NCBI RefSeq assembly: GCF_026342835.1
Contig: NZ_JAPEMI010000002.1
Location: 806,001 to 870,000, forward strand
Length of the DNA stretch: 64,000 nucleotides
Origin: Streptomyces sp. NBC_00154
GTDB taxonomy: Bacteria > Actinomycetota > Actinomycetes > Streptomycetales > Streptomycetaceae
Direction: 5' to 3'
Shown here: positions 18,107 to 26,558 of the stretch, piece after piece
Position numbering within the stretch: the first letter of the stretch is position 1
How the letters are laid out: each line of letters opens with the position of its first letter
Notes under the pieces: model-generated
Told to the model about the DNA's origin: nothing
Database searches by the model: none
Seen by the model: the letters and a program-made list of their open reading frames with translations, nothing else
Position numbers and translations under genes: made by a program

Positions 18107-18238
18107 CGGCGGGGTGCGCGCCAGGCTGCCCGGCGCGGCCGTGGCGGTGGAGTGGGAGGAGGCCGTCCCGGACGCGGTGACCGTCAGCACGGCGGTTACG
18201 GGGAGGCGGAGCAGTCGTCCGCCTGATCGTCTGGGCAC
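18107..18238 (-). pseudogene. GH27 alpha-galactosidase, signal peptide and first residues
   Basis: GTG 18238 follows AAGGAG by six bases and opens a signal peptide (RLLRLPVTAVLTVTASGTAS) ending before a SLARTPP segment, the canonical start of the mature GH27 enzyme (usually LARTPPMGWNSW). After TPP the reading diverges into unrelated sequence. The rest of the barrel start is found 363 bp further on. Confidence 0.6.
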
Positions 18239-18415
18239 CCTCGGCTCCTTCCGGTAATGGAGAGGCGACCGTAGGTCAACACCGTCCACGAAACCGGCCC
18301 CGATCCGGCACCGAAGGGCTGTCCATCCGCTCGGCCCGATCGGCTTGACCTGCGGCGTTTCATCCATAGAGCGCTGCGAATGTTTCGGCGCTACTCGCGA
18401 ATCATGCGAGAAGTA

Positions 18416-18443
18416 TTGACACCGTTCACCGGTTCCCTATCAT
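18416..18443 (+). promoter_or_regulatory. Predicted promoter of the GH43 gene
   Basis: TTGACA at 18416-18421 and TATCAT at 18438-18443 are separated by 16 bp, a good vegetative-type promoter. The inverted repeat at 18467-18488 would lie just downstream of the start site. Confidence 0.5.
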
Positions 18444-18466
18444 CCAGGTTGCTCGATACTTCGACC

Positions 18467-18488
18467 CTTGTTCGATATCACGAACAAG
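18467..18488. promoter_or_regulatory. Operator upstream of GH43
   Basis: CTTGTTCG and CGAACAAG form a perfect 8-bp inverted repeat with a six-base ATATCA spacer, 82 bp before the GH43 start. It matches 17 of 21 bases of the site upstream of the sugar-binding protein gene at 27651-27671. A LacI-type repressor site is inferred. Confidence 0.6.
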
Positions 18489-18569
18489 CTGGAACCGCTC
18501 CACTCGCACAGCAGGGCACCTCCGGGTCACGCCCACCGCAACGGCCGAGCCGCAAGGAGCACGCCGCAC

Positions 18570-19693
18570 ATGCGTATGTCATGGCCTCGTCATCCATACC
18601 CTCGTCGTCGCGCGCCGGCGGCCGCCACCGGCCTCACCGCCGGCGCGGTTCTCCCGCTGGCGGGAGCCCTCCGCGCCGCAGCTGCTCCCGCCCAGGGGCC
18701 GGCCCGTGCCGCCGCCGGGGAGTACACGAACCCGTTGATCTGGCAGGACTTCGCGGACATCGACGTCATCCGCGTCGGAAACACCTACTACGCCTCGGCC
18801 TCGACCATGCACTACTCGCCGGGCGCGCCCGTCCTGCGCTCGTACGACCTGGTGCACTGGGAGATCGCCGGCCACTCGGTGCCGGTCCTGGACTTCGGCG
18901 CCAAGTACGACCTGAACGGGGCCCGTGGTTTTGTCAGAGGGATCTGGGCGTCGTCGCTGGCCTACCGTCCGAGCGACAGGACGTTCTACTGGCTGGGCCA
19001 GATCGACTTCGCCCGGACGTACATCTACACCGCAACGGCCGTCGAGGGGCCGTGGAACCGGCTGACGACGATCAGCACGCCCTATTACGACGCGGGGCTG
19101 CTGGTCGACAGCGACGACACCCTGTACGTGGCGTACGGCAACACCACGATCAGCGTGGCCCAGCTCTTCCCCGACGGCCGAGCCCAGGTCCGTACGCCGC
19201 AGGTGTTCACGACCCCGTCGAGCGTCGGCACCCTTGAGGGCTCCCGCTTCTACAAGATCAACGGGCAGTACTACATCTTCCTGACTCGCCCCGCGAACGG
19301 GCAGTACATCCTGAAATCGTCGGGCGGCCCCTTCGGTCCGTACACAATGCGGCAGGTGCTCCTCGACCTGCGCGGGCCGATCCCCGGCGGTGGCGTCCCG
19401 CACCAGGGCGGCCTGGTGCAGGCGCAGAACGGCGCCTGGTACTACCTGGCATTCGTCGACGCCCACCCCGGCGGCCGGGTGCCCGCGTCGGCACCGGTCA
19501 CCTGGACCTGGGACGGCTGGCCTGATCTGGCGGGGCGGCGGCACGGCCGGGCTGGGACAGGAGGTGCCCCATGCGCCGTTCACCAGTTGGACGACGGTTC
19601 TTCATGGGCTACCGGTTCGCCCTCTTCAACCACGCCACCCAGGCGCTCGGCGGCTCGGTCCGCGTCACGCGGGACGAGCCGCCCACGCCCTGA
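18570..19693 (+). pseudogene. GH43 family glycoside hydrolase, disrupted 3' end
   Basis: ATG 18570 follows AAGGAG by ten bases. A signal peptide (residues ~10-45) precedes a five-bladed GH43 propeller: GEYTNPLIWQDFADIDVIRV with the catalytic Asp, YDLVHWEIAG, RGFVRGIWASSLAYRPSDRT, GTLEGSRFYKINGQYYIFLT with the acid Glu, and a terminal VTWTWDGWPDL. GH43 enzymes attack beta-xylosides or alpha-arabinosides. After 19530 the gene breaks. A 52-bp segment is inverted, most of the C-terminal beta-sandwich is missing, and the final YRFALFNHATQALGGSVRV is in another frame. A truncated propeller could still be made. Confidence 0.75.
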
Positions 19694-19747
19694 ACCGAGC
19701 CGATCCAGGCCAACCCCCCACCCGCACCCGACCGTACGAAGAGAAGC

Positions 19748-19921
19748 ATGAAGCCGCTCAAACGCTTCGGCCGTCGCCGAGCCTCGGTCCGGGGCCTTGT
19801 GGCCGCGACCGTCCTGATCACGCCCGGGAGCACGACGGGCTCACCCGACGCCGTCCGAGCCTCCACCCTGGGCGCCCAAGCGGCCCGGACAGGCGGGCGA
19901 ACACGGTCGGGGCCTTTGTGA
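19748..19921 (+). pseudogene. GH10 endo-xylanase N-terminal stub
   Basis: ATG 19748 follows a purine-rich AAGAGAAG. A twin-arginine-like signal peptide (KRFGRRRASVRGLVAATVLI) leads to ASTLGAQAARTGG. That is close to the mature start of Streptomyces GH10 xylanases (ESTLGAAAAQSGRYFG), after which the frame ends at TGA 19921. The barrel is absent. It was probably a secreted endo-1,4-beta-xylanase. Confidence 0.5.
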
Positions 19922-20357
19922 AAAAGCCGTTGACAGCTCCATCCGTCCACCCGACTCGGTGGCGCTCGATGCCCTCTTCAGGTGGGGCACGGAATGTCGT
20001 TGAGCCGTTCGATTCCTCAGCTCCGTCTCACTCAAGGAACGCCATGAACAATCCAATCCACCCCGTCCCGCGCGGGCCCCGGTCTCGATCAGAGCTCGAA
20101 CGGCTCGCGGAGTATGTGGCGGTCACCGTGCGGCGGGCTTGCACCACGACGATCAACGTCCGACACAGACCGGTGCGCTTCGCAGCAGCCCGAAGAAGCC
20201 GGGCGCCGCCGGTCTTTCAAAAGGTCTCGCAGGACCGGGAAGCCACAAGGGGTCAGCCCGGTGCCCACGGTCCGCTAAGAACCGCACCACATCGACAGTC
20301 CGGACAGCCTCTGGCGGGGCCAACCGGAACCGCTTACTCAAGGATGAGGAAGTCACC

Positions 20358-21788
20358 ATGCGCAGAGGAAGTTTCAGCCGCAGGCATCTTTCTGTGGTGC
20401 TCGCCGCCGCGGTTGCGGCCCTGGTCGCGTTAGCGGCGATGCTCGTCGCCAACCCGGCTCAGGCGGCCACCAGCGGTGCCTTGCGCGGTGTTGGTTCCGG
20501 CCGGTGTCTCGATGTGCCGAACGCCAGCCAGACCGACGGCGCGTACCTGCAGATCTGGGACTGCTCGGGCAAGACCAACCAGCAGTGGACGTTGACGGAC
20601 AGCAACCAGCTGACCGTGTACGGCAACAAATGCCTGGATGTTCCGGGCCACGCCACCGCGGCCGGTACCCGGGTGCAGATCTGGACCTGTTCCGGCGGTG
20701 CGAACCAGCAGTGGCGGGTGAACGCCGACGGCACGGTCGTCGGCGTGGAGTCCGGGCTGTGCCTGGAGGTTACGGGCGCCGGTACGGCCAACGGCACGGC
20801 GGTGGAGATCTGGACGTGCAACGGCGGCAGCAACCAGAAGTGGACCGGCCTGTCCGGGACGTCGACCCCGCCGGCGGGCGGCACGTGTTCTCTTCCGTCG
20901 ACGTACCGGTGGACGTCGACGGGCGTCTTGGCGCAGCCGGCGAACGGGTGGGTCTCGCTGAAGGACTTCACCAACGTGGTGTACAACGGCAAGCACCTGG
21001 TCTACGCGTCGAACGTGTCGGGTTCGTCGTACGGATCGATGATGTTTGGTCCCTTCACGAACTGGTCGGACATGGCGTCGGCCGGCCAGACCGGGATGAG
21101 CCAGGCCGCAGTGGCGCCCACGCTGTTCTACTTCGCGCCCAAGAACATCTGGGTGCTGGCGTACCAATGGGGTGCGTCGGCCTTCGTCTACCGCACGTCG
21201 AGCGACCCCACCAACGCCAACGGCTGGTCCTCGCCGCAGCCGCTGTTCACCGGTAGCATCTCCGGCTCCAGCACCGGCCCGATCGACCAGACCCTGATCG
21301 CTGACGGCCAGAACATGTACCTGTTCTTCGCCGGTGACAACGGCAAAATCTACCGGGCGAGCATGCCGATCGGAAACTTCCCGGGCAGCTTCGGCTCGTC
21401 GTACACGACCGTCATGAGCGACTCGACGAACAACCTGTTCGAGGCGCCGCAGGTCTACAAGGTTCAGGGCCAGAACCAGTACCTCATGATCGTTGAAGCG
21501 ATAGGTTCGAATGGGCGCTACTTCCGCTCGTTCACGGCCTCCAGCCTGAGCGGTTCGTGGACCCCGCAGGCCAGCAGCGAAAGCAACCCCTTCGCGGGCA
21601 AGGCCAACAGCGGTGCCAACTGGACCAACGACATCAGCCACGGTGACCTGGTCCGCAACAACCCCGACCAGACCATGACCATCGACCCCTGCAACCTGCA
21701 GTTCCTCTACCAGGGCAAGTCCCCCACCGCGGGCGGCAGCTACGACCAACTGCCGTGGCGACCGGGCGTCCTTACCCTGCAGCGCTAA
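20358..21788 (+). CDS. Secreted GH62 alpha-L-arabinofuranosidase with ricin-type (CBM13) domain
   Basis: A 476-residue exported enzyme, ATG 20358 after a GAGGAAG site. Residues 1-36 are a signal peptide ending NPAQA. Residues ~38-165 are a beta-trefoil with QxW repeats (DCSGKTNQQW, TCSGGANQQW, TCNGGSNQKW). From ~172 the GH62 propeller follows: YRWTSTGVLAQPANGWVSLK, then MFGPFTNWSDM, GPIDQTLIADGQNMYLFFAG, LFEAPQVYKVQGQNQYLMIV and WTNDISHGDLVRNNPDQTM. GH62 enzymes remove arabinose side chains from arabinoxylan; the trefoil binds xylan. The length is normal. It is the only intact secreted glycosidase of the locus. Confidence 0.93.
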   Translation: MRRGSFSRRHLSVVLAAAVAALVALAAMLVANPAQAATSGALRGVGSGRCLDVPNASQTDGAYLQIWDCSGKTNQQWTLTDSNQLTVYGNKCLDVPGHATAAGTRVQIWTCSGGANQQWRVNADGTVVGVESGLCLEVTGAGTANGTAVEIWTCNGGSNQKWTGLSGTSTPPAGGTCSLPSTYRWTSTGVLAQPANGWVSLKDFTNVVYNGKHLVYASNVSGSSYGSMMFGPFTNWSDMASAGQTGMSQAAVAPTLFYFAPKNIWVLAYQWGASAFVYRTSSDPTNANGWSSPQPLFTGSISGSSTGPIDQTLIADGQNMYLFFAGDNGKIYRASMPIGNFPGSFGSSYTTVMSDSTNNLFEAPQVYKVQGQNQYLMIVEAIGSNGRYFRSFTASSLSGSWTPQASSESNPFAGKANSGANWTNDISHGDLVRNNPDQTMTIDPCNLQFLYQGKSPTAGGSYDQLPWRPGVLTLQR

Positions 21789-21894
21789 CCTGCCTGATCC
21801 ACGGCGATCGCGATATGGTGCGGTCTGCCGGTGCGTGGACGAGCGGTTTACGACGTGGGCAACTCCACCAGCTGACCTGTACTCACCGCCTCGA

Positions 21895-21933
21895 GGAACC
21901 CCAGCCGTGCGTCGGCTGGGGTTCCTCTCTTTC
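21895..21933 (+). terminator. Terminator downstream of the GH62 gene
   Basis: GGAACCCCAGCCG and its perfect complement form a 13-bp stem around a TGCGT loop, followed by a pyrimidine run TCTCTTTC. It lies 107 bp after the GH62 stop. The symmetry suggests it can work on both strands. Confidence 0.8.
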
Positions 21934-22132
21934 GTGGACTCTCATCGTGGGTACGGACCGAAGCACCATGACGCCAAGGGGATACGACCCTCGTCGTGCA
22001 GCGGCCCCTCGGAGACGACGTAGCGGTGCGGGATGCGGGCCAGCGCGCAGCGATGGCCCTGCGTATCAACTCCACGTCGGCGGAGGCGAGCGAGCCGAGG
22101 CGAAGTAGATTAGTGCGCTCCGTCCGCACGTC

Positions 22133-22623
22133 CTACGAGACTGTCCGGCGGGTCAGCCAGTTCGACGGGCACCTCGTCGGTCTCCCGGACGGGGAGTCCA
22201 GCCGGTGCCAACGCCGGCCCGCTGGGCGGGCCTTCGCGTAGTCGGCGATCTCCGGGTAGAGGTATAGGTTCAGGGCGCCCTCGTGGATGAACTCCAGGTC
22301 GCGCAGCGGCCGTGAGCTCTGCTCCATCACCCAGGTGTTGAAGGCGTTCCAGACGTCCGCGTCGTTGGTCGTGTGCTTCGCGACGGTCACGGGACGCCGG
22401 TGGCGGCCTTGAAGCGGGCGGGTAGGTCCTCGGGCATACAGCCGTCCCAGGTCGAGACGGTGAACCGCTGCCTGCCCACGTCCGCCCTGGCGTCGAGTGA
22501 GGCGGGGACTGCGGAGGTGCCTCCTCCGGGCTCGGTGTCGCAGCCGCACACGGCGAGCGTGAGGGCGAGGACGGCCGCTGCCACGGCCATGGGAACGTGA
22601 CGGAATCTCGGTACGCGTGACAC
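22133..22623 (-). pseudogene. ABC transporter solute-binding lipoprotein (PotD-like), decayed
   Basis: GTG 22623 after AAGGGAG opens a lipoprotein signal (MAVAAAVLALTLAVCGC) and a mature start FTVSTWDGCMPEDLPARFKA. That frame stops at ~22387. The continuation VTVAKHTTNDADVWNAFNTW and IHEGALNLYLYPEIADYAKA is in the next frame and jumps to C-terminal sequence, so the ~200-residue middle is deleted. It resembles spermidine/putrescine-type binding proteins. No permease neighbours remain. Confidence 0.6.
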
Positions 22624-22796
22624 ACCACTCCCTTGTGGTGGAGACCAGCGGCCGGATCGGAGTCTCACACTGTTGACGTGTACCGAGTGAGGCGACAGGT
22701 CCGGAATAACTCCTGCTCCGCGCAAGGGAGTTCATGCCAACGGCCCGCCCAGATACACAGGAGCGGGCAGCGGCGGCCGTGGGACGACCTGACCGG

Positions 22797-23819
22797 TCAG
22801 GTTTTCTTGCGTGCCGACATCGCGCGTTGGATCAGGATGAACGCGCACAGCAGCACACCGGTGGCGATCTTCGTCCACCATGAGCTGAGCGTGCCCTCGA
22901 ACTGGATGATGGTCTTGATCAGGCCTAGGACGAGCACACCGAAGACGGTGCCCAGCACATAGCCGGAGCCGCCCGTCAGCAGGGTGCCGCCGATCACGAC
23001 GGCGGCGATCGCGTCGAGTTCCATGCCGGTGGCATGCAACGGGTCACCGGACTGGATGTACAGGGTGAACAGCAGCCCGGCCAGCGCCGAGCAGAAGCCA
23101 CTCGTGGTGTACACGGCGATCTTCGTGCCGCCCTGCGGGAGACCCATCAGCATGGCCGACTGCTCGTTGCCTCCGATGGCGTACACCCGGCGCCCGAAGC
23201 GTGTGTAGTGCAGGACGTAGAACGCCACGGCGAGGACGACCAGCGCGACGATCGCGCCGATCGACAGGAAGCCCATCCCCAGCGACACCTGCGCTTGGGC
23301 CATGCTGGTCACCGAGGAGTCGCCGATGGAGATCGACTCCTTGCTGATGACCAGGCACAGGCCGCGGAAGAGGAAGAGGCCGGCGAGGGTCACGATGAAG
23401 GGCTGGATCTCGAAGTTGTGGATCACATAGCCCATCAGGAAACCGCCGAGGGCGCCCACGGCCAGCGCCATGGGGATCACGGCCAGGAGCGGCAGCCCCT
23501 GGCGCTCCACCAACCACGCCGTGAACATCGTCGTAAACCCGATCACCGAACCAACGGACAGGTCGATGCCGCCCGACAGGATGACGAAGGTGACACCGAC
23601 GGCGGCGACCAGCAGATAGCCGTTGTCGATGAACAGGTTCATGAAGACCTGCGGTTCGGCGAACCCGTAGTTCTGGTACCGGCTCAGGCTCGCGATGTAC
23701 ATCATGAGGAAAAGCAGGGCCGTCGCCAGGACGGGCATGCGCCGGTCGCCGAGCAGAAGCACGGCCTTGGACGTGGTACGGCTGTTCGGGGCTGAGGGGC
23801 TTTGGGTGGTCGCGCTCAT
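22797..23819 (-). CDS. yjfF: Sugar ABC transporter permease, YjfF type
   Basis: A 340-residue inner-membrane permease of the BPD_transp_2 family with 8-10 helices. Marker blocks are GVTFVILSGGIDLSVGSVIG, NFEIQPFIVTLAGLFLFRGL, AIGGNEQSAMLMGLP and ELDAIAAVVIGGTLLTGGSG, followed by GYVLGTVFGVLVLGLI. With YtfT it forms the heterodimeric channel of furanose-type sugar importers. Its ATG at 23819 overlaps the YtfT stop by one base (TGATG), implying translational coupling. It is last in the operon. Confidence 0.88.
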   Translation of the reverse strand: MSATTQSPSAPNSRTTSKAVLLLGDRRMPVLATALLFLMMYIASLSRYQNYGFAEPQVFMNLFIDNGYLLVAAVGVTFVILSGGIDLSVGSVIGFTTMFTAWLVERQGLPLLAVIPMALAVGALGGFLMGYVIHNFEIQPFIVTLAGLFLFRGLCLVISKESISIGDSSVTSMAQAQVSLGMGFLSIGAIVALVVLAVAFYVLHYTRFGRRVYAIGGNEQSAMLMGLPQGGTKIAVYTTSGFCSALAGLLFTLYIQSGDPLHATGMELDAIAAVVIGGTLLTGGSGYVLGTVFGVLVLGLIKTIIQFEGTLSSWWTKIATGVLLCAFILIQRAMSARKKT

Positions 23820-24928
23820 CACGACACCTCCATCTTGGGAGCGGCCTCGGTCGCCGCGGCGGTGTCCGCCGGGGCCGCGCCCGGCTTGGCGTTTCCCTTC
23901 GCACCGGACTTGGCGCCGAATTTGGCGCCGAGGACCTTGGCGCGGAATTTCGGGGACTGCAACAGACAGACGACGATGACGACGGCGGCCTTGAAGACCA
24001 AGTTGGTCTGGGTCGGCACGCCAATGGTGTAGATCGTGGTGGTCAGGGTCTGGATGACGAGGGCGCCGACGACCGTGCCACCGATGGAGAACCGGCCGCC
24101 AAGGAGTGACGTGCCGCCGATCACCACGGCGAGGATAGCGTCGAGTTCGATCCACAGGCCGGCGTTGTTGCCGTCCGCGGCCGAGGTGTTGGAGCTGATC
24201 ATCAGGCCCGCGATGCCCGCGCACACCGCGCAGAACGCGTACACCATGATCTTGATGCGCCGGGACCTGATCCCCACCAGGCGGCTGGCCTCGGCGTTGC
24301 CGCCGACCGACTCGACCAGCAGCCCGAGTGCCGTGCGGCGGGTCAGCGCCACGGTGACGGCCACGACCACCGCCACCACGAAGATGGAGAAGGGCAGTGC
24401 CAGCCAGTAGCCGCCGCCGATCAGCTTGTACGGCTCGCTGTTGATGGTGATGATCTGGCCGTTGGTGATCAGCTGGGCCACGCCGCGTCCGGCGACCATG
24501 ATGATCAGCGTGGCGATGATCGGCTGGATGCCCATCCTGGCGACCAGGAAGCCGTTCCACAGGCCGCAGACGACCGCGGCCAGTAGGCCCAGGCCCATGG
24601 CGAGCAGCACCCTGGAAAGGGCGCTTTGGTCGGCCTGGTCGCTGATGTACGAGCAGGCCAGTGCTCCGGTGATGGCGGCCACGGCGCCGACGGAGAGGTC
24701 GATGCCGCCGGTGGCGATGACCAGGGTCATGCCGACCGCCACCAGGATGAGGGGTGAGCCGAACAGCACGATCGAGACGAGGCTGCCGTAGAGGTGGCCG
24801 TCCGTCATCCGCACGGAGAAGAAGTCGGGGGTGAAGGGAACGTTGACGAGCAGCAGGAAGACAAGGACCGCTACCGGCCAGAGCAGGTGGTGGTGGGTCA
24901 GCGCTCGCCATCGGGAAGAGGTGGTCAC
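23819..24928 (-). CDS. ytfT: Sugar ABC transporter permease, YtfT type
   Basis: A 369-residue permease, GTG 24928 overlapping the YtfR stop (GTGA) with GGAGAGAA upstream. It has the VGMTLVIATGGIDLSVGAVA and ELDAIAAVVIGG-type loops (here IELDAILAVVIGGTSLLGGR), LVARMGIQPIIATLIIMVAG and GGNAEASRLVGIRSRRIKIM. The C-terminal ~40 residues are an Ala/Lys-rich tail (KFGAKSGAKGNAKPGAAPAD), longer than in enterobacterial YtfT. It pairs with YjfF; in E. coli the homologous system imports galactofuranose, and related systems in Shewanella import arabinose. Confidence 0.88.
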   Translation of the reverse strand: MTTSSRWRALTHHHLLWPVAVLVFLLLVNVPFTPDFFSVRMTDGHLYGSLVSIVLFGSPLILVAVGMTLVIATGGIDLSVGAVAAITGALACSYISDQADQSALSRVLLAMGLGLLAAVVCGLWNGFLVARMGIQPIIATLIIMVAGRGVAQLITNGQIITINSEPYKLIGGGYWLALPFSIFVVAVVVAVTVALTRRTALGLLVESVGGNAEASRLVGIRSRRIKIMVYAFCAVCAGIAGLMISSNTSAADGNNAGLWIELDAILAVVIGGTSLLGGRFSIGGTVVGALVIQTLTTTIYTIGVPTQTNLVFKAAVVIVVCLLQSPKFRAKVLGAKFGAKSGAKGNAKPGAAPADTAAATEAAPKMEVS

Positions 24929-26463
24929 TGGTTCTCTCCGCTCGCGATGGTCTCCAGGATCCGGCTCGTGGTGATCTCGGGTCCGTTGGCGATCTGCGCC
25001 ACCAGCCGACGGTCGCGCAGCACTCCGATGGTGTGACTGAGCCGGAGTACTTCCTCCAGCTCGGCCGCGATGTACAGCACGGACATGCCGTCCTCGGAGA
25101 GTGAGACGACGAGCTTCTGGATCTCCGCCTTCGCGCCGATGTCGATACCGCGCGTCGGCTCGTCCAGGATCAGCAGCTTCGGCTGGGTGATCAGCCAGCG
25201 GGCCAGCAGCACTTTCTGCTGGTTGCCGCCGCTGAGCTGGCCGACCGTGGCCTCGGGGTTGGCGGGGCGGATGTCCAGCGCCTTGATGTACTTGGCGACG
25301 AGTTCGTCGCGCTGGGAGACCGGGATGGGCCGGGTCCAGCCACGCGAGGCCTGCAGGGCCAGGATGATGTTCTCCCGCACCGTCAGATCGGGCACCAGGC
25401 CCTCGCTCTTGCGGTTCTCGGAGCAGAACGCGACACCGGCGCCGATCGCGTCGTTCGGGGCGCTCATCGAGACCTGCTTGCCGCCGATGGACACCTTGCC
25501 GCTGTCTGGCTGATCGGCGCCGAAGAGCAGCCGGGCGAGTTCGGTCCGGCCCGATCCGAGCAGGCCTGCGAGCCCGATCACCTCGCCCTTCTTGATCTCC
25601 AGGTCGAAGGGGGCGATGCCGCCGGTCCTGCCGAGGCCGTCCGCCTGGAGCAGCGTCTCGCCGACGTCGGAGTGCAACTGGTGGTCGTGGAGCTCCTCCA
25701 GTTGGTCCAGAGCCTTGCCGAGCATGAGCTGGACGAGCCCGACCTGATCGAGGTCGCGCACCATGTGCTCACCGACGAGGTTGCCGTTGCGCAGTACAGT
25801 CATCCGGTCGCAGACCTCGTAGATCTGGTCGAGGAAGTGCGAGACGAACAGGATCGCAACGCCCTCATCCTTCAACCGCCTCATCAGGGCGAACAGTTCA
25901 AGGACTTCGTCTCGGTCGAGGCTGGAGGTCGGCTCGTCGAGGATCAGAACCTTGGTGCCCGATCCCTCTCCGTCGCTGTCGCCAGTGCCCACCGACCGTA
26001 CGATCGCGACCAGTTGCTGCACGGCTAGCGGGTACGAGGACAGGGGGGCGGTGACGTCGATGTCGAGGCCGAGCCGGTCCACCAGCTCTGCCGCATCCTG
26101 ACGCAGCCGCTTCCACTGGATGCGGCCCATGCGGGTCGGTTCGCGCCCGATAAAGATGTTCTCCGCGACCGACAGGTTCGGGCAGAGGTTGACCTCCTGG
26201 TAGACCGTGCTGATGCCGGCGTGCTGGGCCTGCAGTGGGCTGCCGAACCGCACGGACCTGCCGTCCAGCGTGATCGTGCCGCCGTCCAGGGAGTAGACCC
26301 CCGTCAGCACCTTGATGAGGGTGGACTTGCCCGCGCCGTTCTCGCCTATCAGGGCGTGGATCTCGCCGGGGAAGAGCCGGAAGTCGACGTCCGACAGAGC
26401 CCGTACCCCCGGAAATTCTTTGACTATGCCCGTCATATCCAGGACGGGCCGTGGCTCTGCCAT
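24925..26463 (-). CDS. ytfR: Sugar ABC transporter ATP-binding protein, YtfR type
   Basis: A 512-residue double ATPase. Domain 1 has Walker A GENGAGKST (residues 40-48), a degenerate signature (SSYPLAVQQLVAIVR) and Walker B KVLILDEPTSSLDRDE. Domain 2 starts near residue 270 with a weak Walker A (GLLGSGRTELARLLFG), then GQLSGGNQQKVLLARWL and PKLLILDEPTRGIDIGAKAE. This asymmetric layout is typical of carbohydrate importers of the RbsA/MglA/YtfR group. It drives import by the YtfT-YjfF pore. A 95-bp gap with a hairpin separates it from the binding-protein gene. Confidence 0.9.
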   Translation of the reverse strand: MAEPRPVLDMTGIVKEFPGVRALSDVDFRLFPGEIHALIGENGAGKSTLIKVLTGVYSLDGGTITLDGRSVRFGSPLQAQHAGISTVYQEVNLCPNLSVAENIFIGREPTRMGRIQWKRLRQDAAELVDRLGLDIDVTAPLSSYPLAVQQLVAIVRSVGTGDSDGEGSGTKVLILDEPTSSLDRDEVLELFALMRRLKDEGVAILFVSHFLDQIYEVCDRMTVLRNGNLVGEHMVRDLDQVGLVQLMLGKALDQLEELHDHQLHSDVGETLLQADGLGRTGGIAPFDLEIKKGEVIGLAGLLGSGRTELARLLFGADQPDSGKVSIGGKQVSMSAPNDAIGAGVAFCSENRKSEGLVPDLTVRENIILALQASRGWTRPIPVSQRDELVAKYIKALDIRPANPEATVGQLSGGNQQKVLLARWLITQPKLLILDEPTRGIDIGAKAEIQKLVVSLSEDGMSVLYIAAELEEVLRLSHTIGVLRDRRLVAQIANGPEITTSRILETIASGENQ

Positions 26464-26498
26464 GGCAGCGCTCCTTGTGAGATTGGTTCAGGCCCGCA

Positions 26499-26539
26499 GG
26501 GAGCCCCGGGACCGATGGCTCGGTCGGCCGGGAGCTCCC
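26499..26539 (-). promoter_or_regulatory. Intra-operon hairpin between ytfQ and ytfR
   Basis: GGGAGCCCCGGGACCGA pairs with TCGGTCGGCCGGGAGCTCCC, giving a long GC-rich stem with small bulges in the 95-bp gap. Such hairpins after binding-protein genes stabilise the upstream mRNA or partly terminate it, raising binding-protein levels over permease levels. Confidence 0.55.
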
Positions 26540-26558
26540 CGTCGGTGGGTGCGGTCGG

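Noticed and set aside
21490..21520. A GGTTCGAAT sequence like a tRNA T-loop
   Set aside because: It lies inside the GH62 coding region, has no acceptor or anticodon stem around it and no CCA end.
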